Positions 34,630 through 47,660 are shown, counted from the stretch's first letter. The stretch: 64,000 nt of DNA from Trileptium ribeirensis (GCA_030248225.1 JASANE010029459.1:1-64000), one strand, 5' to 3'. Program-made: numbers and translations. The notes: generated from the letters alone by a model not told the origin.

Positions 34630-37470
34630 CAACCTGGGGAACCCGCATACATAGAAAATAATAGGACCGTTGTGTTTGTATACTAAGATTAGGCAGAAAT
34701 ATAGCTTGTTTGTTGAGTTGAGTTTTTAAACTAAGCTAGAAAATTTTACACGGTAGTGCAAAGGCACGTAAGATTAAAAATGGTCACACAAATGTGATTT
34801 GGTAAAAAGACATATTTAGCGATCACTTGAGGAAAATCAATTTTTAACCCTTTTTACACGGGATTACGCCCCTAAGGAACGTATGTACTCAAACAAAGTC
34901 GAATTGGATGGCCACTAAACCGGAGCCCAGTTCGCAAACAAATTGTAGTAAAGTAAACATATTTTTTTAAATAGGTGCAGGGTTTGAAAACCGACCCAAG
35001 ATTTTATCTTTTTACCCTTGAGCACAAGATGCATTGCATACACGCGGCTAGATGGCCACTAAAGCGGAGCCTAGCCGAAGACAAGCGGTATTCATGTGTT
35101 AAAAAACACATATCTAAAGGACACGATAGCTGAACATTGAGTGTGTGTTTTGTTTTTGAGTGAGTCGTCCAACACGAGCACAAATCCAATTTAAGGATGT
35201 CCAGCCAACCCCGTTGCTCACACACCGCCTTGGTTGAAACTGCCTAGCACGGATGCCGTCGACGGTGCATCCTCACTGTTGTGTGACCTTAGGTACACGG
35301 CTGATTTTCATCACCTGGCTAGCGCAGGGGACATGAAAGGTTTTCCGTGAGCAACTTGAGTGAAAACTGAGAAAGCCCCCTCTCTGTTTATACCAATAAG
35401 GACTCCCGCACACATCCAATGGGAAACATTAAAGTCTTTTTAATGAAACAAAAACCATGCGATTTATCAAACTTAAAACTAGATTTTAATATTAGATGTG
35501 TGGATTAGCTTTTTCCTCTAGGTTTAAAAATCGTTTTTTTAATTTTGGGGAACATTTAATTTTAAAATTTCACCGCCTTTATTGTCAAGCGCGTAGTTTT
35601 TATATGGAGTATCAACATGGTCCCGAAGTTTGTACAAGGCTTTTTGCTAAGTTATCCTCCTTATAAAAAATTTCTTTTTGAGTGCAATATCTGAACCTGG
35701 AAGCCTGTTTTTAATACGTAGCGACTTACACAAGACTCCCCAGGTCAACGTTAGGTAAAAAAAGCTTTTCTCGAAATGCATTGCCTCATTTTTAAGTTTA
35801 GACCTGTTTCAAAATTCTTTACTGCAATCACGCTTAGAATGAGTCAAAATTCTTGCTTTATTTAAAGTTTCAAAAAGTTCTCTTTTTGTTTTTAACGTTA
35901 CCACCAAATGAGGTATTCATACAGTCATTAATACATGGCCCGAGAACTAGCCATAAAAAGCCATGTTTTTAAATAAGTTAATTTTATTACTCACCTTAGC
36001 TGAGCTTACTCACATATTCCTGTTTAACTCCAATCCAGTACATTCTACCTTCAGACGAAAAAGCAGACGCTTATTGTAGCCAATCGATATTCTTTTGCAC
36101 CATCTCCGCTTGATAAGACAACAGTTTCCGATTATGAAAAGAAACTTTATTGGAATCCTAAAAAACCTGGAAACACCAAACTGAGAAGCAACGCTTCTCT
36201 ATAAATAATTGGCAACGTATTCAACGTATAAAAGTTTAAGCTTTCAAATTTTTTAGTTACATATCAGTTCTTAACCACTTTAATTTGACCGCAAAACAAA
36301 ATGCTGCTGTAAGTAGCGAAGGAAATTTTATTAATACCATACACAAAACGCTTGTTTTGTTCTAAAAACTGTGTCGCATGACGTAAATTGCCATGTCTCC
36401 ACAGATTTCATAACAATGCAATGACAAAGGGGCTTAATTTACTTTGATACTCGCCCCTAAAATATTTTTGTTAGCAACCACAACCTTAAAATATTTTTCT
36501 GCCCCAAGTCTAATGCCCGAAATGGCTATTAACTTAACGCTCATTCATATACCAGTCTTATCAAAAATTTGAAACATTTTTCATTTGGATTTATTGTACA
36601 AACTCAAATGCTATACATCCCTTATTCAGAATGCGCTATACACTAAGATTCAAAAACTATAACCATTTAAATTGTTCATTTTTGAAAGCTATATATGCAA
36701 GCACGAAATGATAACTATACATGAGAAAATTACCTTTCACCCTGAGCTATTCTGTCTCAAAATATTAATAATCTATTAGGGTCGGAAGCCGAGATAATAT
36801 CTAACTAGAAAAATTTTGTCACAGGAAATTTTGCGATGTTCTATTGTTTGAAAAAGTTTGTACAATAAACAGTCTAAACATAGCCACTTTCACTTATACC
36901 CTTAAAAATATTCAATTTGCAACAGGCTTCGGCGATCCACATTTCTAATTTGCCAAAAACTATCAACTATTGGCGGCCCAAGTACCCGAGACATAATATC
37001 GAAATAACACTTTCCATTAATACTCTCAATAAAAGAAGAAACAAACAGCATTATTCATTTAGAAACATTCAAATGCACCTTTTAAAGAAGTTCCTTTTTG
37101 TTACAAAAAATACCCGATATCAATAAACTGAACAACGTTTGAGCCAATGAAAAATTGCTTTCTGGGTAAATAATCATGTGATATCACCCAGGAATGGACT
37201 TAGGAAGCCAACTATACTGGCGTCAATTTTCCTTTTTAAAGTTCTCACTCGTGTTTCGGAATTTTGTGTACAGTGTGGGCACTTAAAATGAATTTGGCAA
37301 AAAGTATTCTTCGGTGTTGCTGTATCGCGACCACACATACAGAAGTACTTAGTGCTTTCATATGTACTTTCACAACCATTCCATTTTTTGAAGAAGAATC
37401 ATGTCTTAACGACTGTGTAATAGACAACAACCTACCTGATTGTAAAACTACCCTTCGTTTATTGAAACTG
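34630..37470. other. No recognised gene; one spaced direct repeat
   Basis: A 25-base motif containing GATGGCCACTAAA followed by CGGAGCC occurs at 34906-34930 and 35050-35074. The remainder is AT-rich with only short frames, including one at 36917-37126 that I do not recognise. Confidence 0.35.
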
Positions 37471-38098
37471 TTAAGAAACTTCCGTTTCATCCGTAAAGAA
37501 TATGAACTTTGATCGCAGTTTATGATTGGCAAACCGCGAATGGCATGTCCATCAAGCGTAATTTGGCCCAAAACATACCATGAGATTGCATAACAATGTA
37601 TAGCCCGACAAATGTCGCGAGCTCGACGGATCTGAATCACCTTGATCGCAACGTAAAAGCCTAAAAACCTAGAAAGCAATAGCATACATACAATAACATC
37701 ATACTCCATCACATGCACGTATACATTGGTAGGCACGGGCACTGCAATATACTTCGCGCCCAGGTCATTAAATTTAGCAAATGTATTTCTAAACAATAGT
37801 TAAGAGACTTCCGTTTCATCCGTAAAGAATATGAACTTTGATCGCAGTTTATGATTGGCAAACCGCGAATGGCATGTCCATCAAGCGTAATTTGGCCCAA
37901 AACATACCATGAGATTGTCGCGAGCTCGACGCATCTGAATCACCTTGATCGCAACGTAAAAGCCTAAAAACCTAGACAGCAATAGCATACATACAATAAC
38001 ATCATACTCCATCACATGCGCGTTTACATTGGTATGCACGGGCACCTCAATATACTTTGCGCCCAGGTCATTAAATTTAGCAAATGTATTTCTAAACA
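37471..38098. repeat. Imperfect tandem duplication, ~326 and ~299 bp
   Basis: The segment 37471-37796 is repeated at 37800-38098 with few substitutions. The second copy lacks 26 bases (CATAACAATGTATAGCCCGA and the next 6) next to GAGATTG. Open frames of 183 and 133 codons on the minus strand share the duplicated stretch but match no family that I recognise. Confidence 0.9.
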
Positions 38099-39894
38099 TT
38101 GGCGTATTTTCTAACCCAATTTTATTATTTATACAGGTAATTCGTAAATTCGTCAAAGATGAGGAAATTTTTTTACTTCCTTTCAATCCAGAGGCATTGT
38201 CTTTTCCCAGTAATATCAGCGTTGAACTAGTTAGAGGAGCATCTCGCTGTCCTAGATTAACAAACGCAGAGTTAACCAACACCCGATTTTTACCGAGATA
38301 TCCACATGTGCTTCCGTTGGCATGAGGCTATTCACTAACTGCCGTTTAGGTTCACAGCCTTCTGCTACGCTTATCTCAGCGTTACCACACTGTCTTCCTC
38401 CATATGTTTGGATTGGTTGATGACGTTGCCATTACATAAATTCCATTCGGCATTTGGATTTTGGCACCTGAAATCTGTCTTAGAACCCCTTGGGGTTCCC
38501 ACAATTCGATTCATACAGGAAATTTTAAAACTTGAGGACTGCTTAGGACTTTCAGTACTGCTTAGGACATTTCCCACAGCAGCGTTGCTTATTATTTTCG
38601 AACCCGCAAAGGTCTTCGAACCCGCAACACGTGGAATCAATAACGCACGTACAAACTAAATATATTAGTATTTAAAAAAGAAAATGTCATATATACTTGT
38701 GAAATTCCTCATTCCTATAGATAAGAAAATATTTCTTATTATATATCATAAGGAAAAATTTCCTTCAGTATGTAGGAAATTATTCTTTGCTATCACATAG
38801 TTAGAAAATTACTCTTATCATGACAAGGAAAAATGTGCAAGCATAAAGTCGTAAATTTCAAATAGTCTGAAAATTGAGGAAATAGTAATCTCTTTTAGGA
38901 AATATTTCCCAAAGATTTTCGCATTGATAGTGGAGGGCAATTTACTGCATATAAAGAAATAATTTTCCAACTTCAAAATGTTATGTATATATTCCATTAC
39001 ATTTAGTATTATACTGAAATATTATAAAAATATTTCTCATTACAATATTCAGCACTAAGATTAACAGTGTACAGAGTGTTTCAAATATCAAACGCTAAGA
39101 ATTGAGCAAACTGTTTGTTTGCGGCCATACACTGTAAAAGTAAATACCATAAAAAACTAATAATTGCAAATTAACATAGAAACTCGATTTTGTTATCTAC
39201 AAATCATGTAGCTACTAGGATATTCATGCGCGAGAAAGCTTAAATTCCAATCTAATTCTCAGAACTATAGATGAAATGCTATAGTTTCCGTATTGTGATC
39301 CCGAAATTTAATCGGAGCTGTCAAACTTATATAAAAGTCTCTTGAATTCTCAGCGACATGTAAAGGCCTTTGTTATATAAATTGAAATTATTTTGTTTTA
39401 ATCTATAAATCCATTGTTGTCGGTATATTCCCGTAGTTATCTCTGGTTTGACAGTCGGATTCAGCAATGCGATAAGTTGTTTCGGCAGCATGCAAAGCTC
39501 ACCCAAGTAACCTTGAGGGGTGGTACGTATAACGTTAGAAAAACGACTAGCTTAGAGCGGGGGTTCGGGAGACGGTAGCCCCCCGACTTAGGCTTTACGC
39601 TTAGTATATGTCTCATATAAGGACCTTAGCTTAGGCTAACACTAAGGCTTAGGCTTAGTATATCGAGAACGGCGTGGCCTGCATATTATTTCTGCCCCAT
39701 ATTAATTGCCTGCACACATAGGTATTTAGTCAAACCTAATATTTTAAATTAGTAATATTACTTCCCATTTAAAAACGTAGGTGACGAAGTGGAAATAAAA
39801 ATAATAGGAGCGATAGAATAAAATAATTTAGGTTAGTAATATGATAAAAATTTCAGCCCTTGAGTCGAGTGAGTAAGTCCAGGGCGAGAGTGTA
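38099..39894. other. No recognised gene; AGGAAAWW-rich patch
   Basis: Frames at 38029-38325 and 38408-38659 (+) are unrecognised. The stretch 38690-38960 is rich in AGGAAA/TTTCCT palindromic pieces, including GGAAATATTTCC near 38900. At 39595-39660 there are short TTAGGC-like runs, too few to be a telomere. Confidence 0.3.
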
Positions 39895-41199
39895 GATGGG
39901 TCTCGATAAATTAGTAGTGTTTGTCGGAGCTTTCTTATCTTCTTTGCTTGGCCATTCTATTCGTGCTTACGCGACGCTCCGACCCCCAGGGCTCACTATA
40001 ACACACAATGTCTACACTCGGTTAATTTATTAAGGCCACCAAATATTTAGTCTCTCTAGCCACTGGGGTGGGATAGTCCTTGGTCTGGAGTGCCAGTAAA
40101 GAGGTAGTGTTCCTAGGGTAACGTTTCAAATCCAGGGGTAACTTAGTGGGTTACACGAATTGTTTCGGCTCGGATCAGGTGTTAGTACGTTATTACGCTC
40201 TTGACTTCGATCGATACCCGTGCGTGTTATACAGTTTATTATACAGTTTATATTAATACAATGCCGGAGCGCAACAGAGACAGAGTAGGGTTTGACCCCT
40301 GAACTAGTTCGTAAGCGAGCGCGCTAATTCTCCACAGCTTTTATCCTCCAGCAGGCAACCAAGTCGTTACGCTCTCGGTTCACACCAGCGTCTCCAGCAT
40401 TTAGGTAAATAATATCAAAGATATATTAATTCCAAGTCCTAGTCCCGTATTCTCGTTAAACCTTGCCCTAGTTATACCGAACACATACACAATAAAGTAC
40501 GCAATACGGCATAAGCGTCGAAATTGTAGTACATTTGAAGCATCCTTTGAACTCCTGAACTACGAAACCATTAAGTTTACGCACATTGTGATAACACCGG
40601 TTTAGTAATACATCACTCAAGAAACTACGCAAGGCCTTCTAGGCGTTTTTAACTACTTCCGTTACGAACCACTGTTACGAATTTACACCCCGTAATCGTG
40701 CGCAAAAACTATGATCGGTATCAGTAAAATATCCACCGGCGACGTAGGCAACCTGCAACACTATTGGCACCGTATGAATGTACTAAATCGATACCGACCC
40801 GAGATCTACTCGCATTAATAACCTTATTTTGAGTTCCAAAAATTACGGTATTGACAGAACCAAAAAACATGAAATGTGTGAAGATCCATCAGCAGAACCA
40901 GAGAAACCCCTTATAATCCGCTAAATAGCGCTGCGAAACGAGAAAAAGAAAAAGAAATAATAGTAGATGTCGCCATCCACTAGCTAACTCATTAGTACAC
41001 ATTTTTCCAAAACTAAAAACAATACTAACTCTGACCACACTATTATCGCCCTAACAATTACTCATCCTCCAAAGCTACACACACTACCCTCACTTCGCCG
41101 TCATCACACTGATAATAATATCACATGATACGCAACAGAAAGTCCCTCTAGAACTTTCTAGAAACAAATTTATTTATTAATTATTAAAATAATAATAAT

Positions 41200-42060
41200 A
41201 ATATTTAATATAGTTTGAAAATTTAGGGGAGAGGAGGGGTGGTACTATGGGGATGTAGGGATAGTTGAATGGTAAAACTTTAGTATGTTGTAGGGGTGGG
41301 ATAGTGGTATTGGTATTGGGGATTTGGTAAAGGTGGGTTAAGTTTTGGGGGAATAGTAGATGTTTGAAAAATGTAAAAATGGGAGAAAAAAGGAAAATAG
41401 AAATTTAAAGGAAATAAAAAGGAGGGGAAAGGAGTGAGGTAGATATAATGTGAGTAGGGATAAGGGGTAAAGGATATTAAAATTTGGGATGGGTGAGTAA
41501 GGTTTTGGGGAATATACGAGATAAATGAAAAATTAAAGAAAAATGTGAAAAAGTGAAAATTTAGGAAAAGGGAATTTTATAGAAAAATAGAAAAAGGGAA
41601 GGCTGTAGGTTATATATGGGATTGGGTTGGTAAAGGAGAAAAGGGTATAAAAATGGTAGTTTTTGGTAGGGTATTGGGGAAGTTAGGGGTATTAAAAGAA
41701 ATGAGAAAAAAGAGAAAAATGGTGATTTTGGAAAAGAAGAATTTTATGAGAAGAGGTAGGAGGGGAAAGGGGGAGTTACATATATTTTAACAGATGGGGT
41801 GAGGGGAAGAAGATATTGTATTTTGGAAGGTTTTGGTTAGGTATTGGGAGAGGGAGGGTAGTTTGAATTTTAATTGAAAAATGGGAAATTGGAGAAAAAT
41901 GGATTTTGGGTAAGATTTTGGTTTTGGGGTAAAAGAAAAGGGTGGGTGAGGTATATATTTTAGGAAAAAGGGTAGGGAGGAGGAAAAAGTGTGTTTTGTG
42001 GTATTTGGGGATATTTAATTTAGGTTGGGGAAAAATAGGATTATTTAGGGGGATTGTATA
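41200..42060 (+). repeat. C-depleted, purine-rich tract of degenerate ~165-bp repeats
   Basis: About 860 bases are composed of A, G and T with only about six C. Recurring pieces such as GGTTTTGGGGAATA, GAAAAATGGNGATTTTGG-like and GGAAAAGGGAATTTTA-like blocks suggest about five degenerate units of roughly 165 bp. Confidence 0.8.
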
Positions 42061-42063
42061 AAT

Positions 42064-42584
42064 CAGTAATTGGTGTCCACATATAAATGTTATGTTGTTT
42101 CAATTTTGGAATATTGTTCCCCAGTTTGGTCACCATACCTTGTTGGGGATATTGATAGACTCGAATCAGTCCAGCGATTATTCACGAGACGAGTGTACCA
42201 TCGGTATGGTCTGAGTAATGTCAGTTATCTACAACGACTTGATTATCTGGACTTGCAACCTTTGGAATATCGAAGGTTAATTTTTGAGCTCGTTATGTGC
42301 TACAAAATTGTTCATAGAGAATTTGATCTAGATTTCAATGACTTTTTCCGATTCTCACCGGATGGGAGAACACGAGGGCACTCATTGAAGTTGTTTGTGC
42401 CCAGCACTAGGAGCAATGTACGGAGTATTGGTTTGCTAGCAGGGTGACCCCGGTATGGAACGCCCTGCCGCAAAACATAGATGGTATGCCTGTTGTAACT
42501 GCTAGCAAAACGTGCTTATTTCGTGAAAGATTACAGAAAGTTGAATTAAGAGGTTGGTTGAAATTTTCCAGAAAGCTATTTTGA
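42064..42584 (+). pseudogene. 5'-truncated non-LTR retrotransposon, RT C-terminal region (CR1/L2/jockey-like)
   Basis: The frame at 42070-42447 reads the conserved region after the RT palm: a VSILEYCSPVWSPYL stretch at its start, DIDRLESVQRLFTRR, then LDYLDLQPLEYRRL and TRGHSLKLF. At about 42430 the frame shifts, and the next frame continues WFASRVTPVWNALPQ to a natural TGA at 42582-42584. After this comes a ~200-bp 3' UTR, an AATAAA near 42777 and a tail of AATTAAA-type short repeats (42840-42890). This is the normal layout of the 3' end of a non-LTR element, inserted as a truncated copy, with one frameshift. Confidence 0.88.
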
Positions 42585-43099
42585 AATTAGCTAGCTAATT
42601 AAGAAAAATATCATAATCGGTTAGAGGGTATTTATAAGTGGTTGTTGTCCCTAAATACCCTGAGATGGAATCTTCATTGTTATTTTGCATTGTTATTCAT
42701 ATATTTTTTCCACATTAATACTATATATGTTACATATCTCATGTTCTGTTTTCACTGTAATTTTCTGTTTTTTGTGAATAAAGTGGAAGTTGGACATGGG
42801 TATTCATGAAGCTAAACTGAAGTTTCCATCTTCAACTTTCCAAATTAAAATTAAATTAAAAAAATTAAAATTAAAAGTAATAATAAGTAATATTATAATT
42901 AATTTTAGTTAGGTAGGAAATTACTTAGCTAGGGTTATAGGATATATATAATGTATACAGATATATTTACACGTTATATCACGTAATATATACCATGCCA
43001 GGACGACAGGGAATACCAGGGCGGCGTGGGGCGGCCTTTGTTGAAAAGAAAAAGAAAAATTTTGTGGTGAAAAAGGCACCAGCCCCAACAGTGCTACTT

Positions 43100-43460
43100 G
43101 TGAAGTCTGGCAGCCAGCCACGGTCGGCGGAGCAAGTAACACTATTCTTGAGAAGACTGGGTGAGTAAGGGGCTAGGAATCGACTACCCCCTCCGCCGTT
43201 TGATCCAACTTACTACTCTTAGCCAGCCAACCGGGGCTACGGGTCTCCCTATACGAGCAGCCAGCCGGGGCTCGTGTGGAGTAAGAAACTTCAACTCCGT
43301 AGTAGTGGACCGCTACCGTACAATTTTAGTAACGTAGTTCGGCGGCCAGCCGGGGTCGGCTTGTTTAACATAATTGGCATTAATAGCGCAAGTCTAAGGT
43401 TTAGGTTAAGGTATTCAAATACTCTTGCAGTCGTCAGTCAGCCGGAGGCGCTCTACCAAC
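43100..43460. repeat. Cluster of five CAGCCAGCCGGGG-type motifs
   Basis: Variants occur near 43110 (GCCAGCCACGG), 43222 (AGCCAGCCAACCGGGGC), 43258 (GCAGCCAGCCGGGGCTC), 43340 (GCGGCCAGCCGGGG) and 43432 (GTCAGTCAGCCGGAGGC). The motif is GC-rich in an AT-rich region. Related GAACGGCTGGCGTACTG and GGACGGCTGGCACAAC pieces follow copy B near 46660-46760. Confidence 0.65.
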
Positions 43461-44179
43461 CACAAGGGACTTAATAACGTACCAGATAACCTAAATCTTA
43501 ATCACTATTCCTCAGCCATATTTGTTAAACAGCAGTCACAATAATGTAGGGTTAAGAACTTAGGCCCAAGTACTATATAGTTCTAACTTAACCTAACCCT
43601 AAAGTTATAAATAGGGATCGTCGAGCAGAAGTTCAAATAGTAGCCGAAGTGTGTGAAAACTACAAAAGTTAGACTCTGCAATAGTGTTAACACGTCCGAC
43701 TGTGCATGAGAGACCGGTGTAGACTGAGCGCAATCTAAAATACGGTACTAAGGAATAGTGCCGCGGCTTTTAAATACAGCTACTAAAGAATAGTACCGCC
43801 AATGATCCACGAGTAACGGTATCATTGCCTAATATTTTATCTTGCTTTGGAATAAACATTCCTTATACGTACGTGTTTATTGCCGATTATCTGGAACAAG
43901 AGCAAGTAGAGCCGACCAAGGATCACGCCGCTCTGCAAAATGTAGGGCACTAGTACCGCTCACGAAAAGAAAGACGCGCGCCGTATATATCGTCCCACCG
44001 GCATTCTACTGGCCATACCCCGTCCCATTTTAATAATCCGATAGCCGTCATAAAAATCCCGAGTCCGCACCTACCCAATTAAAACCATAAAACATAACAC
44101 CTGTTATTTAATTAAGATTTGATGGAGGTACGGTTGGACTGGGAATTTTTTTGACGGCTATCGGGATTTAAAAGGGTAG
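43461..44179. other. Spacer between element copies A and B, no gene
   Basis: No coding signal. A direct repeat, TACTAAGGAATAGT / TACTAAAGAATAGT followed by ACCGC or GCCGC, lies at about 43746 and 43784. Confidence 0.35.
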
Positions 44180-46300
44180 TGTCGGAGCTTAGTCTTTTTG
44201 TTGGTCAGTCTAGCTTTGTTCTTACGCGGCGCTCCAACCCCTAGCAACTACTATAACACACCAAACATTACAATTGAACTACAATTCAGAGAACCCTGCT
44301 CTGAATTCAACCCAACGGTAATAGCAGCTCGGTAAGTGACAGTGTAGAATTATTACGCTCTTTTCAGTTGATACAACAACAGCCCAGTGCTCATAAACGT
44401 TTATTACATAACCTAACGGAGTGCTACTCTTATATTATACTGAATCTGCTTTGTTAGCAACACTTAGACTCAGACATCCATTACTTTTGTAGTTATATAT
44501 AACCATAGACTAGTCGGCTACAACGCGATAGAAAAGCTTAGAATTTAGGCTAGATTCTACGGCACTCCGTGAATTTTACACGAATAACACATCGTCTACA
44601 ACTCATAAGTAATATACTTTAATATAACAACGAATGCATAATTAAAGATATCAAATCCCAATTTTGTGTCGATAATACAAAATCGGTCGCAAACTCTTCT
44701 CCGTTTTACTCTGTTCAGCAAGGTGGCGAACGCCAAAACACTTTACTTTGCAGATGAAGCAAACCAATGTCGCTCAGGATCTTCACACTTGACTCCGGCT
44801 ACCCTCGAGAGTATCGATATACACGACCTATCACGTAATCCTACGCTAAACAGCACGCAACGCCGCCACGATAACACCAGGAATATACGACACGTTATAG
44901 CTACAGCGATTGCGGCTATATTAGTATTTAGTAGGTGTTAAACCGAAAACAATTCACAAATACCTTAATGAACATAGTCCGTTTAATTGAGATTTTAACC
45001 AGGGAAATAGAAAATTAACGCCACATTAATTCCGCCAAATAACGCACTGGAAACCCGAGATTGAGTCGGTTAAAAACATAGTCAACTCGCACATTTCAAG
45101 TTCAAACCAAAATTACTGAAAAAGAAAACCGAAGCTATCTCATCTTTTGCCCGTTTTCATGACATTCCCTGTAGTGAAAAATTCTAAGTGAAAAGAAGGA
45201 AAAATAAACTCCAAACGTTCGAATAAAAATCCGCATACTCCACACCAGTCAGTACAACTATACAAACTAAACTAACACGTTTACCAACCTAACTAGGTCA
45301 TATCTCCGTAACAACACGCAATAATAAATTGTGATCATATATCCAATTCAAACATTCCATATATATACCAAAACAAGTCACCTTTTATGAATGTACATTA
45401 CGCCAAAATGACGACAAGAAACGGTACCCCGTACCGTAATAGTGTTACAAGTGCTGATAGTAAAATATATATAGAATATATTTATTAACGATTGTAGGTT
45501 TACGGGGAGATATTTGAAATTTGGAAAAAAAGAAAATTTTAGAAAATGGGGTTAGGAGCAGGGGGTTTGGTTTAGGAAAAGTAGGGAGACGTATGTGGTG
45601 AAATTCTAATATGATGAAGGGTGTAGGTAGGGTGATTGGAATTAGAAATTAGAGGAGTGGGAGTTAAGTTTTAAATGGATGGGGATGTTTGAAAAATGGA
45701 GAAAAATGGAAATTTTGAGAAGAGGGAAATTTATGAAAAGTAAGAAAATGGGAAAGGGGTAATTTAAATATATATATATATATATAAATAGGTATGAAAA
45801 GGGGTATATAAAGTAAAATTTAAGGGGTATTGGTTAAGTTTTGGGAGAGAGAGGGATATTTGAATTTTGGTTGAAGAAGTTGAAAGTTGAGGAAAAATAA
45901 AATATGTTTAATTTTGGTTATGATGAAAGAGCGTGGATGAATATAGGATTTGTTGTAGGAAATGAGGTGTTTGAAAAGAAAAATGTATTTTAGATAGTTT
46001 TTAAATGATAAATTTAAGTTTTGGAGTATATATGGGTATGGGTGAAATTTGGTAAATACATATATATAAGTCTTGATATATTTTATATTTATATAATAAA
46101 TACATAGCTGGTCACAGATGTATTTAACGAGTCCCATAGGTAATACTTCGCAATTACTGCGTTTGCAAACCCAGCCAAAAACGACAGGGAACACCAAGGC
46201 GGGAGTGGAGGCCGGCCATAGTATTTTAGAAGAAAATTGAAAAGTTTGTATGTGTGAAAAAGGCACCAGCCCCAACAGGGACGGGAGTCGTCACCGAAGA
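44180..46300 (+). mobile_element. Unclassified element family, copy B
   Basis: It carries the same three blocks as copy A: GTCGGAGC...GCGCTCCAAC near 44182, a purine-rich C-poor tract (45484-46080, with a TA run at about 45765), and the 3' block ending AAAAAGGCACCAGCCCCAAC (about 46256-46280). It has no nested insertion, which defines the insertion in copy A. No enzyme frame is visible. The minus-strand frames over the 3' blocks of A and B share LVFPVV, which probably reflects DNA similarity only. Confidence 0.6.
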
Positions 46301-47528
46301 ATGTTCTGCCAGTAGTATGCCCGCGGGACAGCGAGGATGGCAGGCGTTCTTCCGCTCTACGTCTACACCATCGGTGTTGCGCTAATTCTAAGCCCTCTTG
46401 GTTCAGATATTTGAGAACTAAAGACGTAGTTAAAAATGTTTATTATTAAAACAGTTATGAGTATATAACGAGGGACGATTATTTGGCAGCGTTCTTTTTT
46501 AAGCTGAACCAATTTATGACCACCGGTAATTTTAGCCCTCTTTCTAACTGTCATACTGACGCACAACGCTACTGGCTCTTCAGATTTTCTCTAGTAGTGT
46601 TAAGCGTTAGGTTATCTGATACTTTCATACTCCTCTCGTGAGGTTGACACAGTTACCCCCGAACGGCTGGCGTACTGCAGTATATTACGAACTAGGTTGT
46701 GGATTTTATTCACACCCTAGTTGAAACTTTGTCTCTCTCGATCCCCAGGCTCCCGGACGGCTGGCACAACAGGCGATTATGATGAGAGGCGGGACCTCAA
46801 GAATTGGTTCCCCGAATCCGCTCCCCTTACTCGCTCCTGGTCTGCTCTCGAAGTTAACCCCACAACTATTCTCACTCAAGGAAACCTCATTCGAGACAGG
46901 GCGGATTTCTTGTTATTTTAATACGCTACTATCGTATCTATTAGGATTTCGCTCTGCTAGTAAGCACTCTCTAGCAAGACGCAATTATTTTGCGCCCATA
47001 ACATTTACGCTCCTTAACGAGCCATGAAATATCAAAAGAATCACCAAAAGAACTGGAAAACCAAATTTCCGCAATCCGCACCTCTCACGAGGACCAAAAA
47101 CAAAGAAGCTGACACAATAAAACTAATACCACGTATGGTGGTAGCTAAGTAACCAGCAAGGCAATAAAAATATAATTATTAACAGTTGAATCGTATCCGT
47201 CAACAACTTCCCAACTAAATCTATAACTAAAAAAAATTAATTGTAAGTTAGTTATATAATAGTAAAATAAAATGGATTTTATGTTAATTAGATGTCGAAA
47301 TTAAGTTCAAGACAAGGAATAAAACGATATAGAAGTGTAGGGGGCACTAAATAAATGAAATTATTGTGAAACTGGAGTTTTGGTCCGAAAGGGGGAAATA
47401 TGATGTTTGGGAGATTTTGGGCCCAGGATCCCCTTTGGTAGCCTGGGGAACCCACGTCATTCCCGGTTTTAAGCCACATTTAACGTAACAATTTTTCTTT
47501 CAGTTGGACCTACAAGTGCTAAACGACG
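46301..47528. other. No recognised gene
   Basis: Short frames only (46721-47027 on +, 47288-47479 on -), none with a recognised family. GC-rich patches near 46650-46900. Confidence 0.3.
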
Positions 47529-47660
47529 AAAGGATGTGAAGCGACTGAAAAGTTGGGCTGCGGTGGGATTCGAACCAACGTCCTTCCGTTTTGGATCCCT
47601 AAACAGGACGCTCTACCGATTGAGCTAACCTCATCCGACTTCATTGCAGTTATTGTGGGG
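47529..47660 (-). repeat. tRNA-derived SINE-like repeat, copy 1
   Basis: On the minus strand: A box TTAGCTCAATCGGTAGAGC, B box GGTTCGAATCC (47567-47577), then CAGCCCAACTTTTCAG and ACATCCTTT. The acceptor arms do not pair and the anticodon arm is over-long, so it is not a working tRNA. The sequence after the B box is shared with the copy at 49817. Confidence 0.65.

Larger units (their letters stand above)
39895..43145 (+). mobile_element. Unclassified element family, copy A (interrupted)
   Basis: Shared with copy B (44180-46300) are three blocks in the same order. First, a GTCGGAGC...GCTCCGAC inverted pair with ACTATAACACACMA near 39923-40010. Second, an almost C-free tract (41200-42060; I count about six C) built of degenerate ~165-bp units. 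Third, a 3' block with AAAAAGGCACCAGCCCCAAC (about 43062-43090) preceded by an ACGACAGGGAA block. A non-LTR fragment (42064-42890) is nested between blocks two and three, absent in B. I find no enzyme frame, so class and true ends are unknown. Confidence 0.6.

Noticed and set aside
37245..37796. 183-codon minus frame as a transposase
   Set aside because: I looked for mariner or other DDE motifs and found none convincing; the frame spans a tandem duplication.
39595..39660. Telomere-like TTAGGC run
   Set aside because: There are only two or three imperfect units embedded in other sequence.
47555..47635. Functional tRNA gene
   Set aside because: A and B boxes are good, but the acceptor arms do not pair and the anticodon arm is over-long; the body is shared with 49817, so it is a SINE head.
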